Source: Bacteroidales bacterium UBA3808
GTDB taxonomy: Bacteria > Bacteroidota > Bacteroidia > Bacteroidales > Paludibacteraceae
Reading direction: 5' to 3'
Assembly (NCBI GenBank): GCA_002369075.1
Contig: DFEG01000040.1
Location: 4,166 to 68,165, forward strand
DNA: 64,000 bases
In this document: positions 16,495 to 25,204 of the stretch, piece by piece
How the letters are laid out: each line of letters starts with the position of its first letter
Numbering within the stretch: the first letter of the stretch is position 1
Notes under the pieces: generated by a model
Databases searched by the model: none
What the model was told of the DNA's origin: nothing
What the model saw: only the letters and a program-made list of their open reading frames with translations
Position numbers and translations under genes: made by a program

Positions 16495-18005
16495 GCACTA
16501 TGCGTCTTGCGTGTCAAAATGGAACGGAGGGTGAGAAAGAAATACTTGATATCCGTCCTGACAGGGTGCGCCAGGTACTCTGTGAGGTATTTGTCTTCGC
16601 TCGCAAAGAGTTCCTCGAACGTATCGGGATGATCGATATAGAAAGGCGGTATAAGACCGGGTTTGCACAACGTACGTTTATCCCGAAGCCACTCGGGGTA
16701 AGTATCAAACATCGCCCGGCTTAACGGCCGCACACCGACCAACTTGATATCCCTTTTGATCCAGTTGATGAGCATCGGTAACTCGTCCAACCAGTACTTG
16801 CGCATAAATTTACCCCAGTTGGTAATCCGCCAATCGTCATTGGATTTGTCGGATATATCCATTCCTCCGCGGGCATCGAAGACGTACTTCTGAATATACT
16901 CGGCGTAAGGGTGCATCGTACGGAACTTGTAGAAATATTTAATCTCCATGTTTTCGCATACTCGTGGCAGTTTGATCATCGGGCCGTAGACCTTAATCTG
17001 CTCCTGCGGATAAGGCTGCGAGTGACGATGCGCAAAGACATACTCTATGTGCCCCATAGGTACGATCTCATCGACCTCAAAACCGCAATAGTATAACCTA
17101 CCGAGCACCTCGGTCTTACTCAGCATTCTTTTCCGTCCCCTCGTTACATCATAGTAGAGACGGCTGGTGAGCATAAGCCTGGGTATGACTCGTTTCTGGA
17201 AGAAATAGAGGCTATAGATAATCCAGTTTAAAGGACGTGGATATTTGTTGAGTATTTTCTGCTTGATATACTCCTGCGGCCGGTAACAGCAGACGTACCG
17301 TCCGCCATCCGGCAGTTTCTGGTTAACGGCACAGAACCGGCGGTTGATTCCACGCGCATCGTTAAGAAGCGTCAGGTCCACGATGGTGCTGTACTGGTAA
17401 TCGGGTATCTGGAGAAATGCAAAACGGTCTCTGTCGCAAATCGCTTTTGTAAGGCGGCTGTCCAGATGCGCTTTCTCCAACAGCATCCGATAGTCTGTCT
17501 CGGTGGTCACGGAGAGTACCGATTGCCGGATTGAACGCATGGATGCCACTGACCGTGGCGAGTCAGGGTGCGTGACGACGGCGTTCCGGCGTTTCTCTAT
17601 CTGCATTGCCGGAACGGTCATGTTCGTCGCGTATTTCCAGTAATGTTCCATTAGTACCACTACCGTCTCCATCGCTCCTACGATGAGAATCGTCCACATC
17701 GCTACCCGTGGCGAGAGGTTGTAAGGTAATCGGGGAAGGATCCACCAGCATACACCTATTAGAACAGCGGCATCGGCAATAACGGATAACAGTGCTTGCC
17801 AGAACCAGGATTCTTTATACGGTCGGTAGAGTTGTACCGCAAAACCGACGATGATCCATAGGATGGTCAAAATACCAAAAAGCGACCAATAAGAGGCATA
17901 CTCGCTCTTATTGGACACCCATCGCCAAAGCATACACAGCAGTACAGCCATGGCCCATATAATCAGGTCCAGTACTACTCTCCTATGCCATCCTTCACGT
18001 ATCAT
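16491..18005 (-). CDS. Atypical bacterial sugar transferase (phosphoglycosyl transferase-like)
   Basis: I place the start at ATG 18005 (MIREGWHRR), which forms an ATGA overlap with the upstream exporter stop; the longer frame starts at 18041. Four N-terminal membrane helices are followed by a soluble region of unknown fold (about 150-370). The C-terminal phosphoglycosyl-transferase core then follows: FYKFRTMHPYAEYIQ, RITNWGKFMRKYWLDELPML and DIKLVGVRPLS. The core normally opens with a KRxxD re-entrant membrane hairpin; here that hairpin is not visible directly before FYKFRTM. Likely starts a lipid-linked glycan by moving a sugar phosphate to undecaprenyl phosphate, but the architecture is odd. 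Confidence 0.75.
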   Translation of the reverse strand: MIREGWHRRVVLDLIIWAMAVLLCMLWRWVSNKSEYASYWSLFGILTILWIIVGFAVQLYRPYKESWFWQALLSVIADAAVLIGVCWWILPRLPYNLSPRVAMWTILIVGAMETVVVLMEHYWKYATNMTVPAMQIEKRRNAVVTHPDSPRSVASMRSIRQSVLSVTTETDYRMLLEKAHLDSRLTKAICDRDRFAFLQIPDYQYSTIVDLTLLNDARGINRRFCAVNQKLPDGGRYVCCYRPQEYIKQKILNKYPRPLNWIIYSLYFFQKRVIPRLMLTSRLYYDVTRGRKRMLSKTEVLGRLYYCGFEVDEIVPMGHIEYVFAHRHSQPYPQEQIKVYGPMIKLPRVCENMEIKYFYKFRTMHPYAEYIQKYVFDARGGMDISDKSNDDWRITNWGKFMRKYWLDELPMLINWIKRDIKLVGVRPLSRAMFDTYPEWLRDKRTLCKPGLIPPFYIDHPDTFEELFASEDKYLTEYLAHPVRTDIKYFFLTLRSILTRKTHSA

Positions 18006-21000
18006 CCGTTGAATCGGTTTTGTTTGCCGTACACTACCCATTTATCCAACGCCACCAGAACAGCCGGAACGACAGTAAGCGTAAGCACTACAGCCACAAA
18101 AGCTCCGACAGCCAGACACCCGACTATGTTGCTGATCATCAGATCGTCAATGAAGAGAGCCATGGCACCCGGACCGATCACCATGATCAGTCCTGAGGTC
18201 AGGATAGTGCGTATGGAGCCTCTATAAGCGGCACAAACGGCATCTACAGGCAGCATTGTCTTGCGATTCTCACGATAGTAGTTTGCAAACAGGATACCGT
18301 AATCAATCGTTGCTCCCATTAGGATGGCCTGCACTATAAGGTACGCCAGATAGAGCATCTGCCCCGAAACCAAACCGGCTACCACTACATTGACGTATAC
18401 CGCAGTCATCACGGCCACTACCAGGATGAGTGGCACAATAACGGAACGGAAGGTGATAGCAACAATTAGGAAAATCGAGAGGATCGTCAGGAGCGACACT
18501 ACGTTCATCTCGTGGTCAAAGCCCGCACGCATCTCCGCGTACATCACCGATTCGCCTACATAATAATGCTCATGAGCCATACAAGCGTCTGCGGTTTCAG
18601 TCAGTGCATCTACGAAATCATAGGTCTCTTTCGACTCCACGGGCAAGGATGAGAGCACCACTAAAAGGGAGTGGTTCTCCTTGCGCAACTGACCGAGCCC
18701 TTCCTTGATCTGCGATTTGATATTCGTTGCCTGCGCGCCAATAGAATCAGGAAGCAGATCCGCCAAGCGAGGGTCACGAACGAGCGTGTCACACAGATAG
18801 ACCAATAGTGGTTCGAAGCCCAATGTAAGCGTGTCACAACGGCTGTTCATCGACCCGTAGAAATCGTACAAAAGCGACATCTGCGCAGGCGTTACAGGTT
18901 CAGATTTGACATCCGAGAGAGCCATGAGACGGTCAAGTTTCTTGGCCATCTGCTCTGCCGTATAGGTCTTGCCGCCAAAGACCAGTTCCGAGAACAACTC
19001 TGCCTGCAGATCTGCTCTGGAAGGTCCTTTGGGTTTCTTCACAGCCGTCTCCGTTGCCTTCTCCGCTTTAGGAGTCTGTGCCCGTGTAGTGTCCGTACTA
19101 TGAAGCGAGCGCTGCATCTGTGCTAAAGCACTCACCATATCTTCGGTACTCAAATCTGCCGGAGGAGTACTCCGTTCGGGCTCTTTCTTTTTAGGATAAG
19201 CGATAGCCATAAGCTCGTCGTCCGAGAAGTCCTCAATACCGAAAGCACGCAGGAGGATATTCATGTCTCCCGGAGTAAGCGCGGCGTTCTCATCCGCAAG
19301 ATCCATGAGATGGGCACGTTGGCTGAGGAGTGTTCGTTGCTCCTCGTTAATCATGCCTGCAAGCCCGGGACGTTTAAACAGATCATCAACCAGCAGATGG
19401 ACATACTGGAGCGGCGTCATCTTCTTTACCTTACCGGGTGCATAGTTGTACACCAACTGCGTTTGGAACGGTGTGGAGCCGATAAAAACAGCCATTTCCT
19501 TAATGGACATCGGCAGCCTGATTGCCGCCGTGTCGGTCAGCTTTCGCATTTCGATGGAGATGGCAGAGGTCTGCACAGCATTCAGGCGTTCCATAAAAGG
19601 AATGATCTCTATCTTATCGACAGTCACCTGGGGTACAGAGATCGTATCATCGGTGATGACTAACGGCGGAGTGAACACCTCCAACGGTGCTATTGTCTCG
19701 CGTTTCGGCACGATAGTATCAATCAGTTCTTTCTTCTCCAGAAGTGCTTTCGAAGCCGGTTTCTCGACCTTCGCTTCCGTTATGGTATCCTCCTCCGGCA
19801 CATCAAGCATCGACTGCAGGAGTGCTATCTGGTTCTTCATCTCCTCATCCAGATAGGATGCGAAGAGCGGGTTGGAAGCCACATCGGAATGTAGGAAACG
19901 CGCCAAATCAGGGAAAGCTATCTCGGTCTCGACGGAGTCTTTGGCACGCATATAATAGACGAGTTGTACCATCTCCGGCGTAATAGCACTGAGCGCCTCG
20001 TCCGGTACCGTCGTTCCTTCGGGCATGAAATCCTTAAAATCCGTCAGGAGCGATTGCACGTGGTTAGCCATTCCGGCGGGCGTAAGCGGTTCGCTCATGA
20101 GCGTAGGATAACTGATAACGGACTTGATATCCGGACGGACTATCAGGCTGTCCGCCAAGGTGAAGACAGAATCCTCGTCCTGCGTGTCATAAACCAGCAC
20201 AAACGGATTGAGAGAGGGGAATACCTCTTCTATCTTCGACTCCGCCTCGGCAGAGAAGAAAATGGTCGTTTGGCGGCTCATGTACCACGACCCGAAGAAA
20301 AGCACAACGGCTCCTATCGCTATCGGCAGTTTGTGCCTTGACACGGACTTTGCCAAACCGTCTGTCGGCGGGATATATGCCACTTTTGCCGTTTTGTTGA
20401 TCGTCTTGCGGAAAATCAGCATGAGCGCCGGCATGGCCGTAAAAGTACAGATAAGAGAGCATACGACACCTTTTGCCAGCACAATGCCCATGTCGGCACC
20501 TATCTTCAGACGCATGAAACAGAGCATCAAAAGCCCCACCACAGTGGTGAGAGCAGAAGAAAGGATGGACGGAGCCGCCCGTTTGATGGCGCGGTTGGCA
20601 GCTATCCATGAGGTGCGTCGGTCGGTATGTTCATCCTGTTCCTGCCGGTAACGGTTGAGGAGCACAATACAATAGTCGAGCGAAAGCACCGCCTGCAGGA
20701 TTGAACCGATAAAATTCGTGGTGATGGAGACGGACGGCAGGAGTGCGTTCGTGCCCATGTTCAGGACGATTGCAAGACCTGCTGTCAGCAGGATTACCAC
20801 CGGCTCAAACCATGATTGGGCCATTACGAAAAGCACTACCATGATCAGCACGGCGGCAAAAATCATCACGGATACAGGGGGCGTAGCTCCGTCCTGACTC
20901 GTCTCTACGACGCAGTTTCCGCCAAAACGGGTACTGATCTGTTTGCCGAGCGCTTTCTGGTCAACCGATTTGGGAACATCGAGGTCGAAGACTGTGTGTG

Positions 21001-21304
21001 TGCTATCCGCCGAATAGCGATAGGACACACCGTGAACATCCTCGTAGCCTTCCAGCAGGGTACGGATACCCGGCACTTCGTTCGGCTTGAGCCCTTCAAA
21101 CATCACATGCACATCGGTACCTGACATCTGGGCGGACGAACCGAACTCCTCCATCACAATTTCGAGACCTCGCTTCATCTGCGAGTCATCGGGCAGATAT
21201 TTAGTCATGTCGGCATTGACATTCACATGGAACATCATGATGCCGCAGACTACGGCGAACGCCACGGTAATCGCCAATAATATGTAATGCAGGTTACGTT
21301 TCAT
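18002..21304 (-). CDS. MMPL/RND-superfamily exporter
   Basis: 1100 residues. Two halves of about six membrane helices each, with the RND signature pattern (SILQAVLSLDYCIVLLNRYRQE, DYGILFANYYREN). The first periplasmic loop is small; the second, about residues 330-880, is very large and contains repeated TPxxM motifs. Probably exports a lipid or glycolipid using proton motive force. Cotranscribed with the RluB-like gene upstream and the glycan cassette downstream; the substrate may be a product of that cassette. No adaptor or outer-membrane partner is adjacent. Confidence 0.85.
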   Translation of the reverse strand: MKRNLHYILLAITVAFAVVCGIMMFHVNVNADMTKYLPDDSQMKRGLEIVMEEFGSSAQMSGTDVHVMFEGLKPNEVPGIRTLLEGYEDVHGVSYRYSADSTHTVFDLDVPKSVDQKALGKQISTRFGGNCVVETSQDGATPPVSVMIFAAVLIMVVLFVMAQSWFEPVVILLTAGLAIVLNMGTNALLPSVSITTNFIGSILQAVLSLDYCIVLLNRYRQEQDEHTDRRTSWIAANRAIKRAAPSILSSALTTVVGLLMLCFMRLKIGADMGIVLAKGVVCSLICTFTAMPALMLIFRKTINKTAKVAYIPPTDGLAKSVSRHKLPIAIGAVVLFFGSWYMSRQTTIFFSAEAESKIEEVFPSLNPFVLVYDTQDEDSVFTLADSLIVRPDIKSVISYPTLMSEPLTPAGMANHVQSLLTDFKDFMPEGTTVPDEALSAITPEMVQLVYYMRAKDSVETEIAFPDLARFLHSDVASNPLFASYLDEEMKNQIALLQSMLDVPEEDTITEAKVEKPASKALLEKKELIDTIVPKRETIAPLEVFTPPLVITDDTISVPQVTVDKIEIIPFMERLNAVQTSAISIEMRKLTDTAAIRLPMSIKEMAVFIGSTPFQTQLVYNYAPGKVKKMTPLQYVHLLVDDLFKRPGLAGMINEEQRTLLSQRAHLMDLADENAALTPGDMNILLRAFGIEDFSDDELMAIAYPKKKEPERSTPPADLSTEDMVSALAQMQRSLHSTDTTRAQTPKAEKATETAVKKPKGPSRADLQAELFSELVFGGKTYTAEQMAKKLDRLMALSDVKSEPVTPAQMSLLYDFYGSMNSRCDTLTLGFEPLLVYLCDTLVRDPRLADLLPDSIGAQATNIKSQIKEGLGQLRKENHSLLVVLSSLPVESKETYDFVDALTETADACMAHEHYYVGESVMYAEMRAGFDHEMNVVSLLTILSIFLIVAITFRSVIVPLILVVAVMTAVYVNVVVAGLVSGQMLYLAYLIVQAILMGATIDYGILFANYYRENRKTMLPVDAVCAAYRGSIRTILTSGLIMVIGPGAMALFIDDLMISNIVGCLAVGAFVAVVLTLTVVPAVLVALDKWVVYGKQNRFNG

Positions 21305-21340
21305 CTATCGTCTCTGACTTTGTACTCCTGTTCAGACTGC

Positions 21341-22375
21341 TTAGAACTGCCCCATCTGCAGGAAAGCGACCTCTTTGGGAGTGAGGAAACGCCATTTCCC
21401 GCGGCCGACATTCTTCTTTGTCAATCCGGCGAAAGAGACGCGGTCAAGACTCACCACCTTGTATCCTATTTTCTCGAACATACGGCGCACTACGCGGTTC
21501 TGACCGGAGTGTATCTCCAGCCCGATATGCTTGCGGTCGGCTTTCGGAAACTCTAACGCATCGGGAGTAATACGTTCGTCATCAAGCACCACGCCCGAGC
21601 GGAGAATAGCCTCATCCACCTCGTCCAGCTCTTTGTCCAGCGTGGCGGCATAGACTTTCTTCTTGTTGTATTTGGGGTGTGTCAGTTTGGCTGCCAAATC
21701 ACCGTCATTGGTGAGAAGAAGTACACCGGTTGTGTTCCTGTCCAGTCTGCCCACAGGATAAATACGCTCCTGACAGGCATTACGGACGATATCAATCACC
21801 GTATGACGCTCTTGCGGATCATCCGTCGTAGTGACGGTGTTCTTCGGCTTGTTGAGCAGAATATATACCTTGCGCTCGCGGCGGACCGGCTGATCGTGGA
21901 AACGGATATCATCGGTCGGCAGCACTTTGGCACCGAGGCTGTCCACGGTCGCACCATTGACGGTAATCACGCCGGCCTGGATGAAATCATCCGCTTCACG
22001 ACGCGAACAGATACCCGCATTAGCCAAGTATTTGTTCAGACGAACAGGCTTGGTCGGATCCTCGTGTTGCTCGCGATAGACTTGCTGCTTGTGGTTGGAA
22101 TAAAGACCGTTGTTACGTTTCGGCTTGCCGCCGAAAGACCGTTGCGGGCGGTCACCGAACGAACGCTGGGGACGCTCGCTGCGCTCTCCGAAAGCGCGGC
22201 TTCCGTACGCCCTCTCGCCAAACTGGCGCTCTGCGCGCTCGTTGCTGTTAAAGCGGGGACGCGCCTCGCCATCTCTGCTAAAACGGGGACGAGCGACAGG
22301 CTCTGCTCCCTCTCTGTGGAAACGCGGACGGGGTCTGCGCTCTCCTTCATTGTTAAGATTGTTGTTGTACATCAA
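21341..22375 (-). CDS. RluB/RsuA-family pseudouridine synthase with basic N-terminal extension
   Basis: Modifies uridine in 23S or 16S rRNA. 344 residues. About 105 N-terminal residues are Arg/Gly/Phe-rich and disordered (PRPRF, SFGDRPQR repeats). An S4 RNA-binding domain follows (VRLNKYLANAGICSRREADDFI), then the catalytic domain with the Asp motif PVGRLDRNTTGVLLLTNDG and HSGQNRVVRRMFEKIGY. Such tails are common in Bacteroidetes homologues. Separated from rpmF by 148 bp holding two repeat arrays, but in the same direction. Confidence 0.93.
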   Translation of the reverse strand: MMYNNNLNNEGERRPRPRFHREGAEPVARPRFSRDGEARPRFNSNERAERQFGERAYGSRAFGERSERPQRSFGDRPQRSFGGKPKRNNGLYSNHKQQVYREQHEDPTKPVRLNKYLANAGICSRREADDFIQAGVITVNGATVDSLGAKVLPTDDIRFHDQPVRRERKVYILLNKPKNTVTTTDDPQERHTVIDIVRNACQERIYPVGRLDRNTTGVLLLTNDGDLAAKLTHPKYNKKKVYAATLDKELDEVDEAILRSGVVLDDERITPDALEFPKADRKHIGLEIHSGQNRVVRRMFEKIGYKVVSLDRVSFAGLTKKNVGRGKWRFLTPKEVAFLQMGQF

Positions 22376-22395
22376 TTTTTGATTTTGAATTTTAT
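22375..22395. repeat. Heptamer array (ATTTTNN)
   Basis: atttttg, attttga, attttat immediately upstream of the RluB-like start codon. Confidence 0.7.
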
Positions 22396-22489
22396 ATTTT
22401 TATTTCCAAGTGACCCTCACGGGCCATCGTACGTGCGTCGCGCACGCGTGTTTAGTCAAGTGAAAAAGGCAAAAGGAATAACAACACTC

Positions 22490-22524
22490 CTTTCACCTTT
22501 CATTTTTCACCTTTCATCTCTCAT
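22490..22524. repeat. Heptamer array (CTTTCAC/CTTTCAT)
   Basis: ctttcac, ctttcat, ttttcac, ctttcat, ctctcat; the last unit runs into the rpmF stop codon (22524-22526). A GC-rich short hairpin (GTGCG/CGCAC near 22434) lies between this array and the next gene. Confidence 0.85.
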
Positions 22525-22706
22525 CAAGCTTCTGCCTGCTCGATAGCCAATTTACCACGATAATATCCGCAGGACGGACATACGGTGTGATAGATGTGAA
22601 GAGCGCCGCAGTTCGGGCAGGTAGCCAGTGTGGGAGCTTTCACTACGTCATGGGTACGACGTTTCGCTTGACGGGTGTGTGATTGTCTTCTTTTAGGATG
22701 TGCCAT
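22524..22706 (-). CDS. rpmF: 50S ribosomal protein L32
   Basis: 60 residues, the normal length. Starts MAHPKRRQSHTRQAKRRTHD and contains a zinc-ribbon of the CPNCG...CPSCGYY form, so this is the zinc-binding L32 version. Lies directly downstream of yceD as in most bacteria, but plsX and fabH do not follow; an RluB-like gene does. The stop codon overlaps a heptamer array. Confidence 0.97.
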   Translation of the reverse strand: MAHPKRRQSHTRQAKRRTHDVVKAPTLATCPNCGALHIYHTVCPSCGYYRGKLAIEQAEA

Positions 22707-22755
22707 AATATTTTACTTTTTTTAAAAAAATTACAAATTTTAATTGTTGTCAATA

Positions 22756-23211
22756 TCAATTATCTTCGGGTTCCGGCTCGTCACAAAGGTGGTCATGGAG
22801 GAGAAGTTCCATTTGCTTGTTGCAACCACCGGATTGGTGACTGTGTACGAGCGGGATATTGATACTTACTATTTCATATGCGAGCCAGGAGAGATCCAGC
22901 GTTTGACCTTTTACCGCTTGGTCATTTGCCATCTCCTCTTCGTCAGAGAACATCTCCTGCTCGTCTTGGATGTCAAGGGGCATCGGGTCGAGGCATCTAT
23001 CGCACACAACAAAGACAGTTCCGTGAACCGCTATGTTGAGCTGATAGTCCTCCTCCCGGAGATTTAGCGTTGCTTTGGCATCCACTACACCATTAAGAAC
23101 TTCCGTTTTTTCAAGGCTTTGGAAGAACTCGTCGTTCAACCTGATATCAAACGTATGCGTGCCTACCGGCAGGCGTTTGAGGTCGATGATATAGTGGTTC
23201 TGATCGCTCAT
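22756..23211 (-). CDS. YceD/DUF177 family protein
   Basis: 151 residues from ATG 23211. The longer frame starts 27 bp upstream but overlaps the promoter -10 side, so the shorter start is preferred. DUF177 proteins act in rRNA metabolism and are almost always next to rpmF. Family signature: VCDRCLDPM with the Cys pair near residue 80, an acidic stretch (DEEEM), and the C-terminal EIVSINIPLVHSH. The C-terminus lacks the usual PxxW-like ending and finishes with EPEPEDN. Confidence 0.88.
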   Translation of the reverse strand: MSDQNHYIIDLKRLPVGTHTFDIRLNDEFFQSLEKTEVLNGVVDAKATLNLREEDYQLNIAVHGTVFVVCDRCLDPMPLDIQDEQEMFSDEEEMANDQAVKGQTLDLSWLAYEIVSINIPLVHSHQSGGCNKQMELLLHDHLCDEPEPEDN

Positions 23212-23227
23212 TACGCAAAATCGGCTG

Positions 23228-23259
23228 CAAAGGTACAACTTTTTTTTGACATGTGCAAA
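23228..23259 (-). promoter_or_regulatory. yceD-rpmF promoter
   Basis: Minus strand TTTGCACATGTCAAAAAAAA then TACCTTTG (23228-23235), spacer 20 bp. The start codon lies about 10 bp after the expected transcript start. The remaining part of the 280-bp divergent region up to the crp-like gene holds only the opposing promoter and AT-rich sequence. Confidence 0.8.
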
Positions 23260-23433
23260 TAATTATGCATTTTTTTGCATTTTCATGCTATTTTGTTTCT
23301 TTGAAAATCGACCCCTGTTACTTTTCCAAAGATCATCGGTGGTATTACGGGGGTGGAACGTGGTTTTATCGAGGTTTTATCGTATGCAAAAATGGAGAAT
23401 AACTGATTAAAAATGTGTAAAAACATCTTAAAA

Positions 23434-23465
23434 TTTGTTCATATAGAAAAAAAGTAGTACCTTTG
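23434..23465 (+). promoter_or_regulatory. Promoter of the Crp-like regulator
   Basis: TTTG (23434-23437), TTCATATAG and an A-tract, spacer 20 bp, TACCTTTG (23458-23465). Confidence 0.78.
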
Positions 23466-23493
23466 TATCGTAAATGGGACTGAACCAAGTGAT

Positions 23494-24192
23494 ATGAAAC
23501 AAAAAGAAGAGTATTTTGCGCCGATGTGGGATGTAAATCCCCTGTGGAACACCCTGACAGATGACCAGAAAAACGAACTGTCAAAACGTGCGGAACTGAT
23601 TCATTATTCCAGAAACGAGATCATCCATCAGGACGGGGAGGAGTCGGAACACGTATGGATGCTGCTCAAGGGAAAAGTACGGATCTACAAAGAAGGTATT
23701 GGGCAGCGGCAGCAGATTATCCGCCTGCTCAAGCCGTACGATATATTCGGTTATCGTGCATGCACGGTCAACGAGCCCTATAACTCCAGTGCAAGCGCAT
23801 TTGAGGCATGCACGGTATATCGTTTGGACCGCGATTATTTCAATACTTTGATTCAGGAAAACGGAGCACTTTGCTATCAGGTAATGCTGATGATGGCAAA
23901 AGATTTGGCTTTCTCAGAGATCCAGACGGTGAACCTGACACAGAAACATATACGCGGACGGTTGGCAGAGTCGTTATTGCTACTCCTCAAGAACTACGGG
24001 TATGAAGAAGACGGCCAAACTCTGGCAATGCTTCTGCCTCGCGAGGATCTTGCAAATATGAGCAACATGACTACCAGTAATGCGATTCGCACACTCAGTC
24101 AGTTTGCACAAGAAGGCATCCTGAGCATAGATGGCAGACACATCAAGTTCCTCAACGAACATGCATTGGAAAAAATATCGCGCTTAGGATAA
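23494..24192 (+). CDS. Crp/Fnr-family transcription regulator
   Basis: 232 residues. N-terminal cyclic-nucleotide-binding-like beta barrel (LIHYSRNEIIHQDGEESEHVWMLLKGKVRIYKEG), a dimerisation helix, and a C-terminal winged helix with PREDLANMSNMTTSNAIRTLSQF as the recognition part. The usual cAMP-phosphate Arg-Ser pocket is not evident (PYNSSASAFEA), nor are the four N-terminal Fnr cysteines, so the signal is unknown. Stands alone under its own promoter and converges on an AraC regulator. Confidence 0.9.
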   Translation: MKQKEEYFAPMWDVNPLWNTLTDDQKNELSKRAELIHYSRNEIIHQDGEESEHVWMLLKGKVRIYKEGIGQRQQIIRLLKPYDIFGYRACTVNEPYNSSASAFEACTVYRLDRDYFNTLIQENGALCYQVMLMMAKDLAFSEIQTVNLTQKHIRGRLAESLLLLLKNYGYEEDGQTLAMLLPREDLANMSNMTTSNAIRTLSQFAQEGILSIDGRHIKFLNEHALEKISRLG

Positions 24193-24214
24193 ATACGGTT
24201 CCTTCTTTGGATAA

Positions 24215-25084
24215 TTACGATTCCCTCCTTTGTTTGCGCAGGTGGTTCGGAGTGAGCCCTGTGTGTTTTTTTGTATATTGGCAGAAGAAACTGGCGTTCG
24301 GGAACTCCATTAACCGCGCAATCTCGCGGATCGGTAAGGTAGTATGCCTGAGGTAATGCTTTATCTCCGACACGGTGATGTCCGCTATCCATTCGCTGGC
24401 GGACTTGCCCGAACGGTCTTTGCATATCTCGGAGAGGTATTTGGGCGTAATCCCCAGTTTGGAGGCATACCACTGCACCTCTCGCTCATGCGGATATTGC
24501 TGGAGCACGCGGGTGAACTCACGGAAAGTATAGTCACTATGGTTGACTGACAGACGTCCCTCATAGGAAGGCGTAATCACTGCCAGTTTATCAATGTAAT
24601 TGAGCATCTCCATCGCTGCACCGCGCGCAATGAGCATCAGAATCTGCTTTCTATACTCCGTCTGTCTGTCCTGAAGTTGCAATGTAATGAGGTGGAAATA
24701 AGTAAGGAAGAACTCCTTGCTTACAGCATTGAACTTGAAAGTCGGGTGCTCCTTCACATATTCTTGCTTGGCATACCAGTTAGGCTCAATACGCATATGT
24801 TCGTACATCACCTTCTCATATACATGTGCATCAATGGTAACCTGATAGAACTTGAAATCCGAAGACATCTCATATGGTCCCAACTCATAGGAGAAATCCG
24901 GGATTCGGAGAAATAACTCGCCGGCATTGATGCGCAGCATTTGGTTGTGATACCACACGTCGATATATCCCTGCTCACAGAAAAGAGCTGTCAGTGTATT
25001 AACTGCTGTGGAACGTTTTTCACGACAATTCCTAAATCCTTCGATTTCATTTGTCAGGAAGATAGAGTCAGTATAGAGCGTCAT
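24215..25084 (-). CDS. AraC-family transcription regulator
   Basis: 289 residues from ATG 25084 (MTLYTDSIF). A longer open frame begins at 25204 but would run through the promoter at 25103, so it is not used. N-terminal cupin-like ligand-binding part (VWYHNQMLRINAGELFLRIPDF) and a C-terminal double HTH (YASKLGITPKYLSEICKDRSG, REIARLMEFPNASFFCQYTKKHTGLTPNHLRK). Target genes unknown; transcribed away from a DUF4837 lipoprotein gene from a back-to-back promoter region. Confidence 0.9.
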   Translation of the reverse strand: MTLYTDSIFLTNEIEGFRNCREKRSTAVNTLTALFCEQGYIDVWYHNQMLRINAGELFLRIPDFSYELGPYEMSSDFKFYQVTIDAHVYEKVMYEHMRIEPNWYAKQEYVKEHPTFKFNAVSKEFFLTYFHLITLQLQDRQTEYRKQILMLIARGAAMEMLNYIDKLAVITPSYEGRLSVNHSDYTFREFTRVLQQYPHEREVQWYASKLGITPKYLSEICKDRSGKSASEWIADITVSEIKHYLRHTTLPIREIARLMEFPNASFFCQYTKKHTGLTPNHLRKQRRES

Positions 25085-25102
25085 AAATCCATGAATTTTG
25101 CG

Positions 25103-25134
25103 CAAAGGTAGATATTTTTTTTCAATTATGCAAA
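25103..25134 (-). promoter_or_regulatory. Promoter of the AraC-family gene
   Basis: Minus strand TTTGCATAATTG and an A-tract, spacer 20 bp, TACCTTTG (25103-25110). The leader is about 12 bases, which fixes the start at 25084. Confidence 0.78.
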
Positions 25135-25149
25135 TTTTTAGGTGTTTTT

Positions 25150-25181
25150 TTTGCATATTTCGCACTTTTTTTGTAACTTTG
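25150..25181 (+). promoter_or_regulatory. Promoter of the DUF4837 gene
   Basis: TTTG (25150-25153) followed by CATATTTCGC, spacer 20 bp, TAACTTTG (25174-25181). Only about 15 bp separate it from the opposing promoter. Confidence 0.75.
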
Positions 25182-25204
25182 CACCATAATTCACACAAAT
25201 ACAT

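Noticed and set aside
18005..18041. Earlier start of the sugar transferase at 18041
   Set aside because: It would overlap the exporter gene by 40 bp, while ATG 18005 gives an ATGA overlap like the other junctions.
24215..25204. Longer start for the AraC-family protein at 25204
   Set aside because: The extension would cross the promoter at 25103-25134 and reads as low-complexity sequence.
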